From contig NZ_JBHEQA010000002.1 in assembly GCF_043678055.1 (NCBI RefSeq), forward strand, positions 496,001-560,000: a DNA stretch of 64,000 nt. The letters are read 5' to 3'. This document shows, in pieces, positions 44,460 through 54,086 of the stretch. Each line of letters starts with the position of its first letter. Within the stretch, counting starts at the first letter, position 1. Position numbers and translations under genes: made by a program. The stretch comes from Spongiimicrobium salis. Its GTDB lineage: Bacteria; Bacteroidota; Bacteroidia; Flavobacteriales; Flavobacteriaceae. Below the pieces are notes generated by a model. It was not told where the DNA came from. It searched no databases and worked only from the letters and a program-made list of their open reading frames with translations.

Positions 44460-44966
44460 TTATTTGTGGACGATATAGGTGATATAGTGTTCCTTTTTCG
44501 GAACATCTATTGTTGTAGTATTTGTAGTATTTTTTTTTGCGCCAATTTTTTCTGCGGCTTTTTGGGAGCGTATATTATCGTTTGCGATATAAAAAACAAT
44601 ACGATCTACATATTGAAAGGCGTATTGGAACATTAAACTTTTTATAGCTTTATTATAAATGCCTCCCCAATACTGTCTTGCCAAAAAAGTCCAGCCTATT
44701 TCCCATATATTCCTGAAACCTGACACTGTACGAAATTGCGAACTGCCAATAATATGACCACCTCTCTTATCCAATACAACCAAGGCTCCCTCTGATTGCA
44801 TGGCATCCTTAAAGAAAATTTCAAACTCCTTGGACAGATAGCGCTTACTATGATGTTGTTCCCATATTTCCGGGTCCTTGGCAATTGCATATAAAGACTC
44901 AAAATCCTCTTCTCTTAAGGGCCTGAGATACACGAGTTCATTTTCTAAAAAGGGTTGTAGGTTCAC
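44460..44966 (-). CDS. GNAT-family N-acetyltransferase
   Basis: This 168-residue enzyme reads from the GTG at 44966, where the product begins with NLQPFLENELVYLRPLREED, typical of RimJ-like GNATs. The longer ATG start (45038) adds 24 residues with no family match. The GNAT core shows the acetyl-CoA region approximately in QYWGGIYNKAIKSLMFQYAF and the RSQKAAEKIGA tail motif. Likely transfers acetyl to a small molecule or protein N-terminus. No operon partner is clear. Confidence 0.85.
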   Translation of the reverse strand: MNLQPFLENELVYLRPLREEDFESLYAIAKDPEIWEQHHSKRYLSKEFEIFFKDAMQSEGALVVLDKRGGHIIGSSQFRTVSGFRNIWEIGWTFLARQYWGGIYNKAIKSLMFQYAFQYVDRIVFYIANDNIRSQKAAEKIGAKKNTTNTTTIDVPKKEHYITYIVHK

Positions 44967-45093
44967 GAGGACTAAAAGTACATCGAAATTGGGATTAATA
45001 GGATTGGTTTTTACACAAAACTTGTCCCATAATTGCATTATTGGACATGGTACGGCATCAATTGGATGTAATCAGAATATCCCTGATATGTCG

Positions 45094-45546
45094 TTATTGT
45101 TTGATCAAGTAATAAGAAAACCCTTGGTTTTCCGGACCAAGTACGTTTACCAAAATTTTGGTGGCATCAATCTTTTTATATTGGATTTTTTTGGGAAAGT
45201 CGTGCTTTAAGTTTTCAAAGGAAATAAGGTCGGTTAGTTCTGTGTTTAGAGTAAATGGAATAGCCTTACCTTGATTTTGATTGGGAACCAAAGCCTCATA
45301 AATTAGCATGTTTTTGGCCTTCTTGATGGATAAGGTCTCCAAGATTCTTTTTTCGTTGGCCACTTCTTTATAGGAGTGGCCTTTTAAATGAGAATCTTTC
45401 TGTTCCCAAACTTCAAAGGTGTTCTTGTTTTCAATTTTCCAGGTTCCAATCAAAAAACTTACTTTTTCCAACTTGGTTTGGGCAGAACATAGGTTACAAA
45501 GCAATAGTAAAAATAAGAGTGGCAGAATAAGGTTTATTTTTTTCAT
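45094..45546 (-). CDS. Small secreted protein, DUF6265-like
   Basis: This 150-residue protein starts at the ATG at 45546 with a signal peptide ending SAQ (residue 22). The pattern LEKVSFLIGTWKIEN, VWEQKD-x5-G, and the late DFPKKIQYKKID matches the small beta-barrel DUF6265 family. Function unknown. The upstream region has AACCGAC repeats, and the neighbouring gene upstream encodes an AraC regulator on the same strand. Confidence 0.78.
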   Translation of the reverse strand: MKKINLILPLLFLLLLCNLCSAQTKLEKVSFLIGTWKIENKNTFEVWEQKDSHLKGHSYKEVANEKRILETLSIKKAKNMLIYEALVPNQNQGKAIPFTLNTELTDLISFENLKHDFPKKIQYKKIDATKILVNVLGPENQGFSYYLIKQ

Positions 45547-45586
45547 GTATATCATAGTTGGATTGGTGATATCACAAAACTATGGG

Positions 45587-45620
45587 AACCGACTGTTTAA
45601 ATATTGTAAAAAACCGACAG
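45587..45620. repeat. AACCGACnG direct repeat, 25-bp period
   Basis: AACCGACTG (45587) and AACCGACAG (45612) are separated by an A/T-rich stretch upstream of the DUF6265-like gene and immediately after the AraC gene. Candidate operator; no further evidence. Confidence 0.35.
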
Positions 45621-45623
45621 CTT

Positions 45624-46442
45624 TTATGCTAAGGGATCAGTTCTCAAGAACAGATTGGCCATATTTACGGCGTCAAAACCATATTTTGAAGGTTCTTCCC
45701 CTGTAAATTCCTTGAAGTTCTTAATAAAATGGGACTGGTCATAAAAACCCGATAAAAAGGAAATTTCTGTCCATTCAAAATTTTCCTCCTGGATCAGGTT
45801 AAAAATACCTGAAAATCGAATGATTCTGCTAAAAAGTTTAGGGGATAATCCAATATAGGCCTTAAAGTAGCGCTCTAAACTACGTTCGCTTATGGCTGTA
45901 TCTTGCAGAATTTCCTGAAGGCGCAATTGTCCTTTGGTCTCAATGATTTGTTGTACTACATGATGATATTGTTGGTATCGGGTAGCTTTGCCCATATTAA
46001 AATTCAAAAAAAGAAGCTTTAATGCGGCGATTTTGGCTTCAAAATCCTCCGTGGAAATTGCAATGTTCTTTATTTGTTCTAATGTAGGAAACAAATCATT
46101 AGGTATTGGGATTACCCTATTGGTCATGGAAGCCATATCTATATGGAAGATTTCCTTTAAGGCCCAAGGTTGGAATTTAATCCCTATCATTCCGGTTTTT
46201 CCTGTATTTTCCAAAAAGAAATGGTCGGTAATCTGCCCTGCTATCAAATAGGGTTGTTGTACAAACCATTTGCCCGAAATATTAGCTTTATAGGGATGCC
46301 CATAGTGAAATATCATTTCGGGATAGCCATCCGGGATAATTTTTTCGCGACGGATATTGTAATCTCCTTCACTATCGATACACCAAAAAGATTTAATAAT
46401 GGACTGCAATGCTGGTCCTGCGGCTTGTTGACGATAAATCAA
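45624..46442 (-). CDS. Soluble AraC-family regulator with DUF6597-like N-terminus
   Basis: This 272-residue protein starts with TTG at 46442; the N-terminus (MIYRQQAAGPALQSIIKSFW) fits the DUF6597-type ligand-binding domain found before AraC helices, so the start seems right. Residues 165-260 hold the AraC double helix-turn-helix (LQEILQDTAISERSLERYFK and WTEISFLSGFYDQSHFIKNF). A perfect -7 box sits 19 bp upstream. Cytoplasmic, unlike the other AraC proteins in the window. Possible target: the DUF6265-like gene just downstream. Confidence 0.88.
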   Translation of the reverse strand: MIYRQQAAGPALQSIIKSFWCIDSEGDYNIRREKIIPDGYPEMIFHYGHPYKANISGKWFVQQPYLIAGQITDHFFLENTGKTGMIGIKFQPWALKEIFHIDMASMTNRVIPIPNDLFPTLEQIKNIAISTEDFEAKIAALKLLFLNFNMGKATRYQQYHHVVQQIIETKGQLRLQEILQDTAISERSLERYFKAYIGLSPKLFSRIIRFSGIFNLIQEENFEWTEISFLSGFYDQSHFIKNFKEFTGEEPSKYGFDAVNMANLFLRTDPLA

Positions 46443-46460
46443 AATTAAGACGATTTATTG

Positions 46461-46468
46461 CAAATATA
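46461..46468 (-). promoter_or_regulatory. Bacteroidota -7 promoter box
   Basis: TATATTTG on the minus strand is an exact TAnnTTTG match, 19 bp before the TTG start at 46442. The -33 element is unclear. Confidence 0.5.
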
Positions 46469-46490
46469 GAAACCAGCGTTCATTACTGTT

Positions 46491-48878
46491 TTATTCCGTC
46501 CGTAAACTTTTTGCGGGATTTACCCTAGCCGATCGTACGGTTTGTATGCTGACCGTAATATAGGCGATCAATACCAAAGCTAGGGACACCATAAAATATA
46601 CAAACCAACCAATCTCTACTTGATAGGCAAAATTTTGCAACCATTGTTTCATGATCCACCAACCCGCGGGCACGGCAATACATGATGCGATACCCACCAT
46701 AATTAAAAAATCTTTACCGATCAATTTGGTAATTGCATTTATTTCGGCTCCCAAAACTCTTCTTATACCTATTTCCTTACGGCGTTGGCGTGTAACAAAA
46801 GCAGTGAGTGCGAGCAAACCGATCAATGAAATTACAATGGCAATAATGCCGAAAAAAGTGATGACTTTTTGTAGCCTTAGGTAAGACGCTAACAGCAATT
46901 CAAAATCGCCATCCAGAAACGAATAGCGTATTGGGGTGCCGGGAGCGGTTTCTTCCCAGACTTCCTCTAGAGCTGCAATGGAAGAAGGAATGTCATCCGT
47001 ATTGATTTTGACCAATATTGCTCCACCCGACTGATACCTGCAGGCTTCATTGCCTATGGTAAAGACCGTAGGACGTATAAGGGTTTCTGCCCCCATCACA
47101 TTAAAATTGTTCACAACCCCTATAATTTCCATAGGTTTATCACAACCTTCATAATAGATGGTTTTGCCCACAGGGCTTTCCGGGGAAATACGCCTTGCGG
47201 CGGCCTCATTGATGATGGCAGTAGTAGTGTTTTGATCCGTAATAGCGTTGGTGAATTCCCTACCTTCCAATAATTTGATTTGAAGGGCTTTAAAATAATC
47301 AGTGCTTATTTTTACAGAAGCAAATCGTTGTTTGCTTCCTTCTACCAAGAAGCCTGTAGTTGTAGAATCAATGAATTTGTCCCCAGGTACCTGAGTAGAT
47401 TTGGCCACATGCGTTATTCCTGCAATAGCCTCTAAGTTGTTTTTGAGCTGATCAAAACCTTGTTCGCGAACGGCCTGAGGTGCCTCTAAGCGTATGAGAT
47501 GCTCTTTGTTAAAACCTAGGTCGCGTTCTTGCATAAAATGGAGTTGTTTGCTGATCACAACAATAGTAATAAGGAAAAAACCAGTGACCATAAATTGAAC
47601 AACGATCAATGCATTTCTAAAAGACATTCCGTTTTTTCCTTTTGCCGCAGCCCCTTTTAAAACTTGTACTACGCTAAACTTGGACAGAAAAAAAGCAGGA
47701 TACAGCCCGGACAATAGAATAATGACCAATAGACAAATGAGAAGTTGCCCAAACATCCTTAGCGTATACGATTGTCCCCAAAGATCGAGTGCTAATCCAA
47801 AAGTAGTATTGATAAGTGGCAGACATAGTTGGATGACCAGAATGGCCAACCCAAAACTTAGGAGGCATTGTAAGGTAGTTTCCACCATAAATTGCAGGAT
47901 GAGATTACTCTTTTTTGAACCGAGCACTTTACGAACACCAACCTCTTTGGTACGTCCCATAGCTTGTACCACAGAAAGGTTACTAAAATTAATGCTGCCG
48001 GCGATCAAGAGCAAAAGGGCAAGGATAAACAATCCTTGAATGGTTCTTATATTGCTGGCACCATATTTTGGATAATTGTGCAATTGGGGTACGGCATCCG
48101 TATAAAATTTCTCTTCCGTTTCTGAGGTAAGATATGCCGGGTAGCTAAGACCACTTTGAACCAGACGGGCATCGAAGTACAATCGATTGATATCAATTTC
48201 AAGTTGATCTTGGGCAATTGAGGATTGGGTTTTAATATAGGTCTCAAAGGAATAATTGCTCCAAGAATTGTTCTGCGCTTGGTAAGGGTCACGCATGAGC
48301 ACTTGGATATCGAGATGTGTGGGAGTCTCAGGGCGCTCAAAAACCCCTGCAACGATGCCTGTGTAGGCATTATAGAATTTAATGGATTCCCCGACCGGAT
48401 TGATAGACCCAAATAGTTTTTGCGCCAATTCTATACTGATCACCACGGCATTGGGATCGTTCAGCACTTTTTCTTCCGCTCCCTGTAAGAGTGTATACGG
48501 AAAGACCTTTAAAAAAAGTGAATCCACAGTGGTCACTCCCTTCTGAAAAATGGTTTTGCCATTGGCATCTATTTGCGTTTCATAGTCCCCTGAAGATTGT
48601 ATGGAGGTGGCCGCTTCTACCTCCGGATAATTTTCTGCTAAAAATTGCGCTAAAGGAGCTTGGGTGGCTTGGCTAATATCGTTTCCTTTCTTGATGGAAA
48701 GTTTATAGACTTGATTCAGGCTTTCATCCCAACGATCATAACTTAATTCATAGTTTAAAAATAGTAAAACCACCATAACACTGGACAAGCCTGCGGAGAG
48801 CCCCAGGATATTAATGGCACTGAATGCTTTACTTTTTAGAATATTCCGCCAGCCGATTTTGATATAATTTTTAAACAT
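46491..48878 (-). CDS. ABC transporter permease, FtsX/MacB type
   Basis: This 795-residue protein contains two FtsX repeats, each with transmembrane helices and a periplasmic MacB_PCD-like domain. The N-terminal anchor (IKIGWRNILKSKAFSAINILG), the central four helices (residues 280-440), and the last helices (670-780) are clear. It belongs to the large Bacteroidota family of stand-alone long permeases and has no ATPase next to it in this window; one ATPase elsewhere, or the neighbouring BcrA-like one, might serve it. The 466-bp region upstream holds a pseudogene fragment and palindromes. Confidence 0.9.
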   Translation of the reverse strand: MFKNYIKIGWRNILKSKAFSAINILGLSAGLSSVMVVLLFLNYELSYDRWDESLNQVYKLSIKKGNDISQATQAPLAQFLAENYPEVEAATSIQSSGDYETQIDANGKTIFQKGVTTVDSLFLKVFPYTLLQGAEEKVLNDPNAVVISIELAQKLFGSINPVGESIKFYNAYTGIVAGVFERPETPTHLDIQVLMRDPYQAQNNSWSNYSFETYIKTQSSIAQDQLEIDINRLYFDARLVQSGLSYPAYLTSETEEKFYTDAVPQLHNYPKYGASNIRTIQGLFILALLLLIAGSINFSNLSVVQAMGRTKEVGVRKVLGSKKSNLILQFMVETTLQCLLSFGLAILVIQLCLPLINTTFGLALDLWGQSYTLRMFGQLLICLLVIILLSGLYPAFFLSKFSVVQVLKGAAAKGKNGMSFRNALIVVQFMVTGFFLITIVVISKQLHFMQERDLGFNKEHLIRLEAPQAVREQGFDQLKNNLEAIAGITHVAKSTQVPGDKFIDSTTTGFLVEGSKQRFASVKISTDYFKALQIKLLEGREFTNAITDQNTTTAIINEAAARRISPESPVGKTIYYEGCDKPMEIIGVVNNFNVMGAETLIRPTVFTIGNEACRYQSGGAILVKINTDDIPSSIAALEEVWEETAPGTPIRYSFLDGDFELLLASYLRLQKVITFFGIIAIVISLIGLLALTAFVTRQRRKEIGIRRVLGAEINAITKLIGKDFLIMVGIASCIAVPAGWWIMKQWLQNFAYQVEIGWFVYFMVSLALVLIAYITVSIQTVRSARVNPAKSLRTE

Positions 48879-49020
48879 GATCTATTTGAATTAAGGCACA
48901 CAAGGGTATGGGATAAAATAGAAATACGCAAATAACATAGTTTCTTGGCCTAAAACTATGCCAAAACCATAAAGTACTGTAAAATAGATGTTTAGTGTAA
49001 TTTTAAGGCAAGTTCCTGTA

Positions 49021-49051
49021 AAAATAATGGACACTTAATGTCCATTATTTT
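49021..49051. terminator. Perfect 13-bp inverted repeat, probable terminator
   Basis: AAAATAATGGACA and TGTCCATTATTTT pair perfectly with a 5-nt loop (CTTAA). It lies downstream of the ABC/M1 gene in that gene's direction, with T tracts inside the arms. The same 48879-49344 gap also has a hairpin with 9-bp arms at 49258-49290, lacking a U-tract. Confidence 0.6.
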
Positions 49052-49168
49052 AACGATGGTATATATTTCCTCGAGGGTAAAATAACTATATTATACTTTC
49101 AAGCCTAGTATAAAAAGATGTTTCAACATAATACATCAAAAACCCTCAATCAAAAAACAAATACTTCC

Positions 49169-49234
49169 ATGAGTCCATTGCGAATACATCAGCTTTCAAA
49201 AACCTTTGCCAATGAGGTTAGAGCTTTGGATTGA
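49169..49234 (+). pseudogene. Remnant of an ABC ATPase gene N-terminus
   Basis: An ATG-initiated 21-codon frame reads MSPLRIHQLSKTFANEVRAL then D and stop. This resembles the N-terminus of the ATPase at 53875 (MQLKIHELNKTYGNGVRALR): L, IH, L, KT, N and VRAL match. The frame closes before Walker A, and no continuation was found in the next 110 bp. It is on the opposite strand to its neighbours. Likely the stub of a deleted paralogous ABC gene. Confidence 0.6.
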
Positions 49235-49344
49235 TTTTTTTGTGAAGGATACCGCTGTATTATGGAGATATCATTATAGTTTCCATAATACTAGCGCTAT
49301 TACAGGGTATAGCTCACCTTAGTGGAATTAATTGCTTTGGAATT

Positions 49345-52300
49345 TTAAAGCGCCACGTTCTTAGGGACAATAGCTTTACTGTTATCATCAATGATCTGTT
49401 CGATCAGCAGACGTTTGGGGTCAATAGAAGCTTTCATGGGAAGTGTGGGAAGCTGAAAACGAAACTGCATTTGTTCTTCTGTCAGGAGTACTTTTTCAAC
49501 CCATAATAATTCTTTCTCTTCCTCATCTTTAAACAATCCTATTTCTACCCAGTCGTGTTGTGCTACTTCTTTTTCCACTCCTGCCTCATCTACATTGAAC
49601 TTGTGTGCTTCTACATCCACAATGATTTCATACGTTTCCCCCTCTTTTTTTTCATAGGTCGCCTTGGTCACTTGATAATCATATAAGGTTACTTTTTTGA
49701 ACCAATCATGGAACATGGATTTTAATTCTTCAGGCACCTGAGGTTCCAAATAGGCCAAAAAGTCCATGGTGGTAGGATATGGTGGGGGCGCATAAGCATA
49801 GGCATCCAAGAAGTCTCTTAAAGCAGCATTTACCTTATTTTCTCCGATATATTCTTGTAATGCATACAATACCAAACTCCCTTTTCCATAATGTATATAG
49901 GGTTGATTTCGAACCTTATATAAGGGTTTTTCTACTTCACTTTCTGCACCACGTCCTCTTAAGTAACGCTCAAAATCATAGGCCAAATGCCTTTTCATTT
50001 TCAGGGGATCTTTCAATTTATGTTTCATCACCATTAAGGAAGAATACTCGGCCAGACTTTCAGATAATAAAGTGGCTCCTTCCACATTGGCGCCAATGAC
50101 CTGATGTGCCCAATATTGATGTGCTATTTCATGAGCCACCACCGCATTGATGATATTGTAATTCTCTGAATTTGAGAGGTTGGTAATAAAACCGGCTTCT
50201 TCAGAATAGGGCATGGTACCAGGGAAGGCCTGGGCAAAAGGATAATATCGGGGAATCTCTACAATTCTGGCTTGTTTGTGATAATAAGGGCCAAAATGTT
50301 CGATATAGTAAGCAAGGGCGTTTTCCACAGCATCCAGCATAATAGCTACATTATAAGCATGGGCCTCATCATAGTACACTTCAATATCGATGCCATTCCA
50401 ATTTTTATGGGCAATTTCATAATCAGCAGACATAAAATTGGTAAAATTCAGCGAACTATGGTTGGTTTGATATTTAAAATAAGATCGATCTCCTTCGGTC
50501 CATTTTTTTTCCAAGCTACCCGGTGCGATGGCTATTTGATTTTTAGCAGTTGTTATCAAAGTGGAAATATTGACCCAATGGGATAGATTTCTTGAAACAT
50601 AATTTTCCATTTTAGCATTTTTATCCTTCAATGAACGTATGCCAACGGCAGGAGGTAGATTTCGTTTTTTTCTTTCCTCAGGATCAGAAATTTCATTGAA
50701 TACTTCATAACCAAAGGCCGGCAGAATATCGGAACTATCAAAAAAAGTTCCATTGCGTACCACGCGTATATTGGATATCGTATTTTCAAAACCCGCTGCT
50801 TTGTAGTCGGCCTCTAGCTCTATTTGCATACTTTCCCCGGGAGCCAAGGCCTTGTTTAACTTAAAAATTTGATATCCCAATTCCGTATCATGATACACCG
50901 AACTTGCTTTGGGAACCTTAATTTTTTTTAGCCATGGTGATTTTTTTAAATCCATGGTATTGCCATTAAACCCAATAAAATGGAACAAGGAATAATGTAG
51001 GGAATCAATGCTGACATTTTCTAGGTTTTGTAGGGTCAGTTGGGCCTTTATACTCACGTTTCGTTGATCGGGGTAGATGGATACATCATAGTCTATAGCG
51101 GTTATTTTGGGTTGCGGGAGCTGCTCAAATTTCTTGTATTTTTTTTCATAGGACAACTGCATGGCTTGAAGCTCGGCTTTGCTATGATAGGTATTTAAAA
51201 CGTGGGTGTTATAGTAAATAAAGCTTGCCGTAAGAAGAAATAAGAGAAAGACTATTGAAAATCCATACAGATAATCTTTGTTCAAATGTTTTTTGGCCAT
51301 TTTCCAACGATCTTGAATACCTTTAATATTCCCTCGGATCCAAAATAAGCTTGCAAGGATAATAAACAAAACTCCAAAAAGCATCCAATAGAGGTTGAAC
51401 CAATTCTTCGCTACTAGGGCACTGCCAAAACCATTCATGTCCGAATAGGTATATGTTGGTGTAAAGCCAAGGAATACCAGATACGATTTAATGTCCAACA
51501 CATCAACGATAAGGAATTCAAAAAGGAATAATAACAAACCGGAAATAAAATATGCCAGGTATTTATGATTCATAAAAATCTGGATTCCGATAAGAATACA
51601 GGACCAAATGATATAAAACGGTAGTCCCGAAAAGATAAAATCCAATAGGTATACATCAAGTTGAGGCGTAACATCCCCTTGCACCAATTGAAACCCAACG
51701 GCAACCAAGAGCAGAAAAAAATCAAAGAGTACATTAATGCCGATCAATGCTGTGATTTTAGCCATCAACATGATTAAAGATAGATGCGGAGTGCCATCAA
51801 TAACCCCGTTTATATGATGTGCACGTTCTTTCCAAATGACTTCTCCACTGAAGAAAAGGAGCATCACCATTCCCAATACCGTACTTATAGGCCTACTAAA
51901 ATCCATTATTTTATAGGTAAGGAAATGGGATTTTAAGCCATGATATTCCAAACCATTTAGAAGTCTGTTGAGCAACATTAAAACTCCAAGTATGACGACT
52001 ATTTTAAAGGTGTTGCTTTTAAGTAAATCATAAAAATTGATTTTTAAAAGGCTTATAAATTGTGCCCATACTCCTTTAAAATTATAGCTGGTTTCTACCT
52101 TAGGACATCTAAAAGAGGATGAAATGGAAGGAGTTGTCGTATTTTTTTCGGGTTTAATTGATTTTTGCTTCCGCGCTTTGAAAGAAAATGAAAAATAGGA
52201 CGCGGTCAGAAGGAGAAGACCAATGCTTCCCCAAAGAAGCCTGTTCCAGAATACCAAACCGGTGTAGCCAAGGATAGTATTGTTTTTATCAAAACTTGTA

Positions 52301-52980
52301 AAATATTTTGCGTCAAGGGTATAGGCATTGATTCCTAAAATATCGATCAGACCTCCTAAGGCTTCTGTATTTAAATCTCGTACAAAGACATTGGAAACCA
52401 GATATGCAGTTAAGATAAATACACTGGCTAAGAATGAAATGATGGTGTTTTTCCAAATGGAGGCAATGGCGAAAACAATAGTTCCGGAAATAAAGATGTT
52501 CGGAAGAATAAATAGAAAAAAATTGTTCATGAAGGCCTGTGCATATAGTGGTCCCATTCTATCCGCTGCGATCAACCCACTGGAGACCCCCATATGCGTC
52601 CCCATGCCAAAACCAACAAATATGCCCAACATAGGGATGATCGAAAGTATCATTGCTCCTGCGAAACGACCGAAAAAATAATGGGCTTTATGAATGGGCG
52701 TACTGAACAAGATAGCACTAAAATTATGTTGGTAATCCTGTAACGCTGCATAATTAAAATATGCGGTGACAACGAGAAGTGCAAAAAGGGATAATTGACT
52801 GGTGTAAAAAGTTAGGATATGGGGGGCATTTTTTAAGGTATTCCCCACAGCGCCCCCAAAGCCGATATCTTCATTGACCAAACCCACAAATGTGATAAGG
52901 GTGAATAAGATGAAAAATATATAGAGCATGGGACGTTTCAGGCCCGAGACTACTTCTCTGATAAAAAATGTTCTAAACAT
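49345..52980 (-). CDS. ABC-2 permease fused to M1 aminopeptidase
   Basis: This 1211-residue fusion has about twelve transmembrane helices in residues 1-600, similar in the first part to the permease at 8668, then a periplasmic M1 peptidase domain (about 630-1140). Zinc ligands H950 and H954 (HEIAH) are clear; the third is probably E974, which leaves 19 residues between H954 and it rather than the usual 18. The usual GAMEN substrate motif is replaced by PGTMPYSEE. Such fusions are known in Bacteroidota, and their substrate is not. Its ATPase gene is 13 bp upstream in the same operon. Confidence 0.93.
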   Translation of the reverse strand: MFRTFFIREVVSGLKRPMLYIFFILFTLITFVGLVNEDIGFGGAVGNTLKNAPHILTFYTSQLSLFALLVVTAYFNYAALQDYQHNFSAILFSTPIHKAHYFFGRFAGAMILSIIPMLGIFVGFGMGTHMGVSSGLIAADRMGPLYAQAFMNNFFLFILPNIFISGTIVFAIASIWKNTIISFLASVFILTAYLVSNVFVRDLNTEALGGLIDILGINAYTLDAKYFTSFDKNNTILGYTGLVFWNRLLWGSIGLLLLTASYFSFSFKARKQKSIKPEKNTTTPSISSSFRCPKVETSYNFKGVWAQFISLLKINFYDLLKSNTFKIVVILGVLMLLNRLLNGLEYHGLKSHFLTYKIMDFSRPISTVLGMVMLLFFSGEVIWKERAHHINGVIDGTPHLSLIMLMAKITALIGINVLFDFFLLLVAVGFQLVQGDVTPQLDVYLLDFIFSGLPFYIIWSCILIGIQIFMNHKYLAYFISGLLLFLFEFLIVDVLDIKSYLVFLGFTPTYTYSDMNGFGSALVAKNWFNLYWMLFGVLFIILASLFWIRGNIKGIQDRWKMAKKHLNKDYLYGFSIVFLLFLLTASFIYYNTHVLNTYHSKAELQAMQLSYEKKYKKFEQLPQPKITAIDYDVSIYPDQRNVSIKAQLTLQNLENVSIDSLHYSLFHFIGFNGNTMDLKKSPWLKKIKVPKASSVYHDTELGYQIFKLNKALAPGESMQIELEADYKAAGFENTISNIRVVRNGTFFDSSDILPAFGYEVFNEISDPEERKKRNLPPAVGIRSLKDKNAKMENYVSRNLSHWVNISTLITTAKNQIAIAPGSLEKKWTEGDRSYFKYQTNHSSLNFTNFMSADYEIAHKNWNGIDIEVYYDEAHAYNVAIMLDAVENALAYYIEHFGPYYHKQARIVEIPRYYPFAQAFPGTMPYSEEAGFITNLSNSENYNIINAVVAHEIAHQYWAHQVIGANVEGATLLSESLAEYSSLMVMKHKLKDPLKMKRHLAYDFERYLRGRGAESEVEKPLYKVRNQPYIHYGKGSLVLYALQEYIGENKVNAALRDFLDAYAYAPPPYPTTMDFLAYLEPQVPEELKSMFHDWFKKVTLYDYQVTKATYEKKEGETYEIIVDVEAHKFNVDEAGVEKEVAQHDWVEIGLFKDEEEKELLWVEKVLLTEEQMQFRFQLPTLPMKASIDPKRLLIEQIIDDNSKAIVPKNVAL

Positions 52981-52993
52981 GAGTTTTTAGGTA

Positions 52994-53878
52994 TTAAGCG
53001 GATAATGATGAAGTGTTGATCTTAGAGAAAAAAACGTCCTCTAAGGTTGGGGATACAGCTTCAAAATCGGCCCCTGGTTTTGTGTTGCTCCGTACATGAA
53101 TCAAGGGCTTCCCTCCTATCATTTTATTGGAAATCACATCGTATTCGTGTTGATACGCCTCCAATTCGCTCCTAGAAATCAGTTTTTGCCAAACTTGATG
53201 CTCCAATGTAGCGATCACCTCTTCTGGACTTCCTTTACATATAATTTGTCCATAGTTCATTATAGCCATATTAGGGCATAGTTCTTTTACATCTTCTACA
53301 ATATGCGTAGACAGTATGACAATGACATTTTCGGCAATGTCGGCCAAAAGGTTATGAAATCTGTTGCGTTCCCCTGGATCAAGACCCGCTGTAGGTTCAT
53401 CTACAATAATAAGTTCTGGATTCCCCATGATTGCCTGCGCTATGCCGATACGCTGTTTCATTCCTCCGGAAAAACCTTTCACCGCTTTATGGCGTTTTTC
53501 ATAGAGATTTACGCGGTCCAATAAAAAGTTAACCAACTCATGACGTTTTTTAGCAGGTGTGATTCCCTTTAATATGGCCATATGGTTCAACAGTTGTTTC
53601 GCCGTTATTTTTGGATATACCCCAAATTCTTGTGGAAGATAACCCAGTTTTTTTCGCAGTTCCCTTGGGTTTTTCAACACATCTATTTCTCCTAAGCTTA
53701 TGCTTCCGCTATCTGCCTCCTGTAAAGTGGCCAATGTTCGCATTAAAGAAGATTTTCCCGCGCCATTGGGGCCTAAAAGCCCAAACATACCACTGTTTAT
53801 TTCTAGGGATATATTGCGCAGTGCCCGTACACCATTCCCATAGGTTTTGTTGAGTTCGTGAATTTTGAGTTGCATCAT
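52994..53878 (-). CDS. ABC ATP-binding protein of the permease/M1 module
   Basis: This 294-residue ATPase starts at the ATG at 53878 (or 53875). Walker A is GPNGAGKSS, with Q-loop region YLPQEFGVYP, signature SGGMKQR, Walker B LIIVDEPTAGLD and switch His in LSTHIV. It is the paralog of the ATPase at 7751. First gene of the operon with the permease/M1 fusion, and divergent from TCS6 across about 208 bp, a layout repeated for the 7341 operon and TCS2. TCS6 likely controls it. Confidence 0.94.
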   Translation of the reverse strand: MMQLKIHELNKTYGNGVRALRNISLEINSGMFGLLGPNGAGKSSLMRTLATLQEADSGSISLGEIDVLKNPRELRKKLGYLPQEFGVYPKITAKQLLNHMAILKGITPAKKRHELVNFLLDRVNLYEKRHKAVKGFSGGMKQRIGIAQAIMGNPELIIVDEPTAGLDPGERNRFHNLLADIAENVIVILSTHIVEDVKELCPNMAIMNYGQIICKGSPEEVIATLEHQVWQKLISRSELEAYQHEYDVISNKMIGGKPLIHVRSNTKPGADFEAVSPTLEDVFFSKINTSSLSA

Positions 53879-54086
53879 AGGTACTTGGTTTAGAATGAAG
53901 TCCAAAAGAACAAGGCAGAAGGAGGAAACCGAATTTTATTTAACCAACGCCTTATTTTTAACAGTAGAAAAGCTTGTTTCCAACACAAACATGGTTTATG
54001 GGTGAAAATGGGGTTTTGATCTACAGATTTGTAGTGTTCATCAATTAGACTGGAATAGCGCTGTTTGTTTTGATATTTTTGTGGGG

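Noticed and set aside
54069..54080. TATTTTTG box just before the TCS6 kinase
   Set aside because: It lies about 10 bp from the start, too close for a -7 element, and has no -33 partner.
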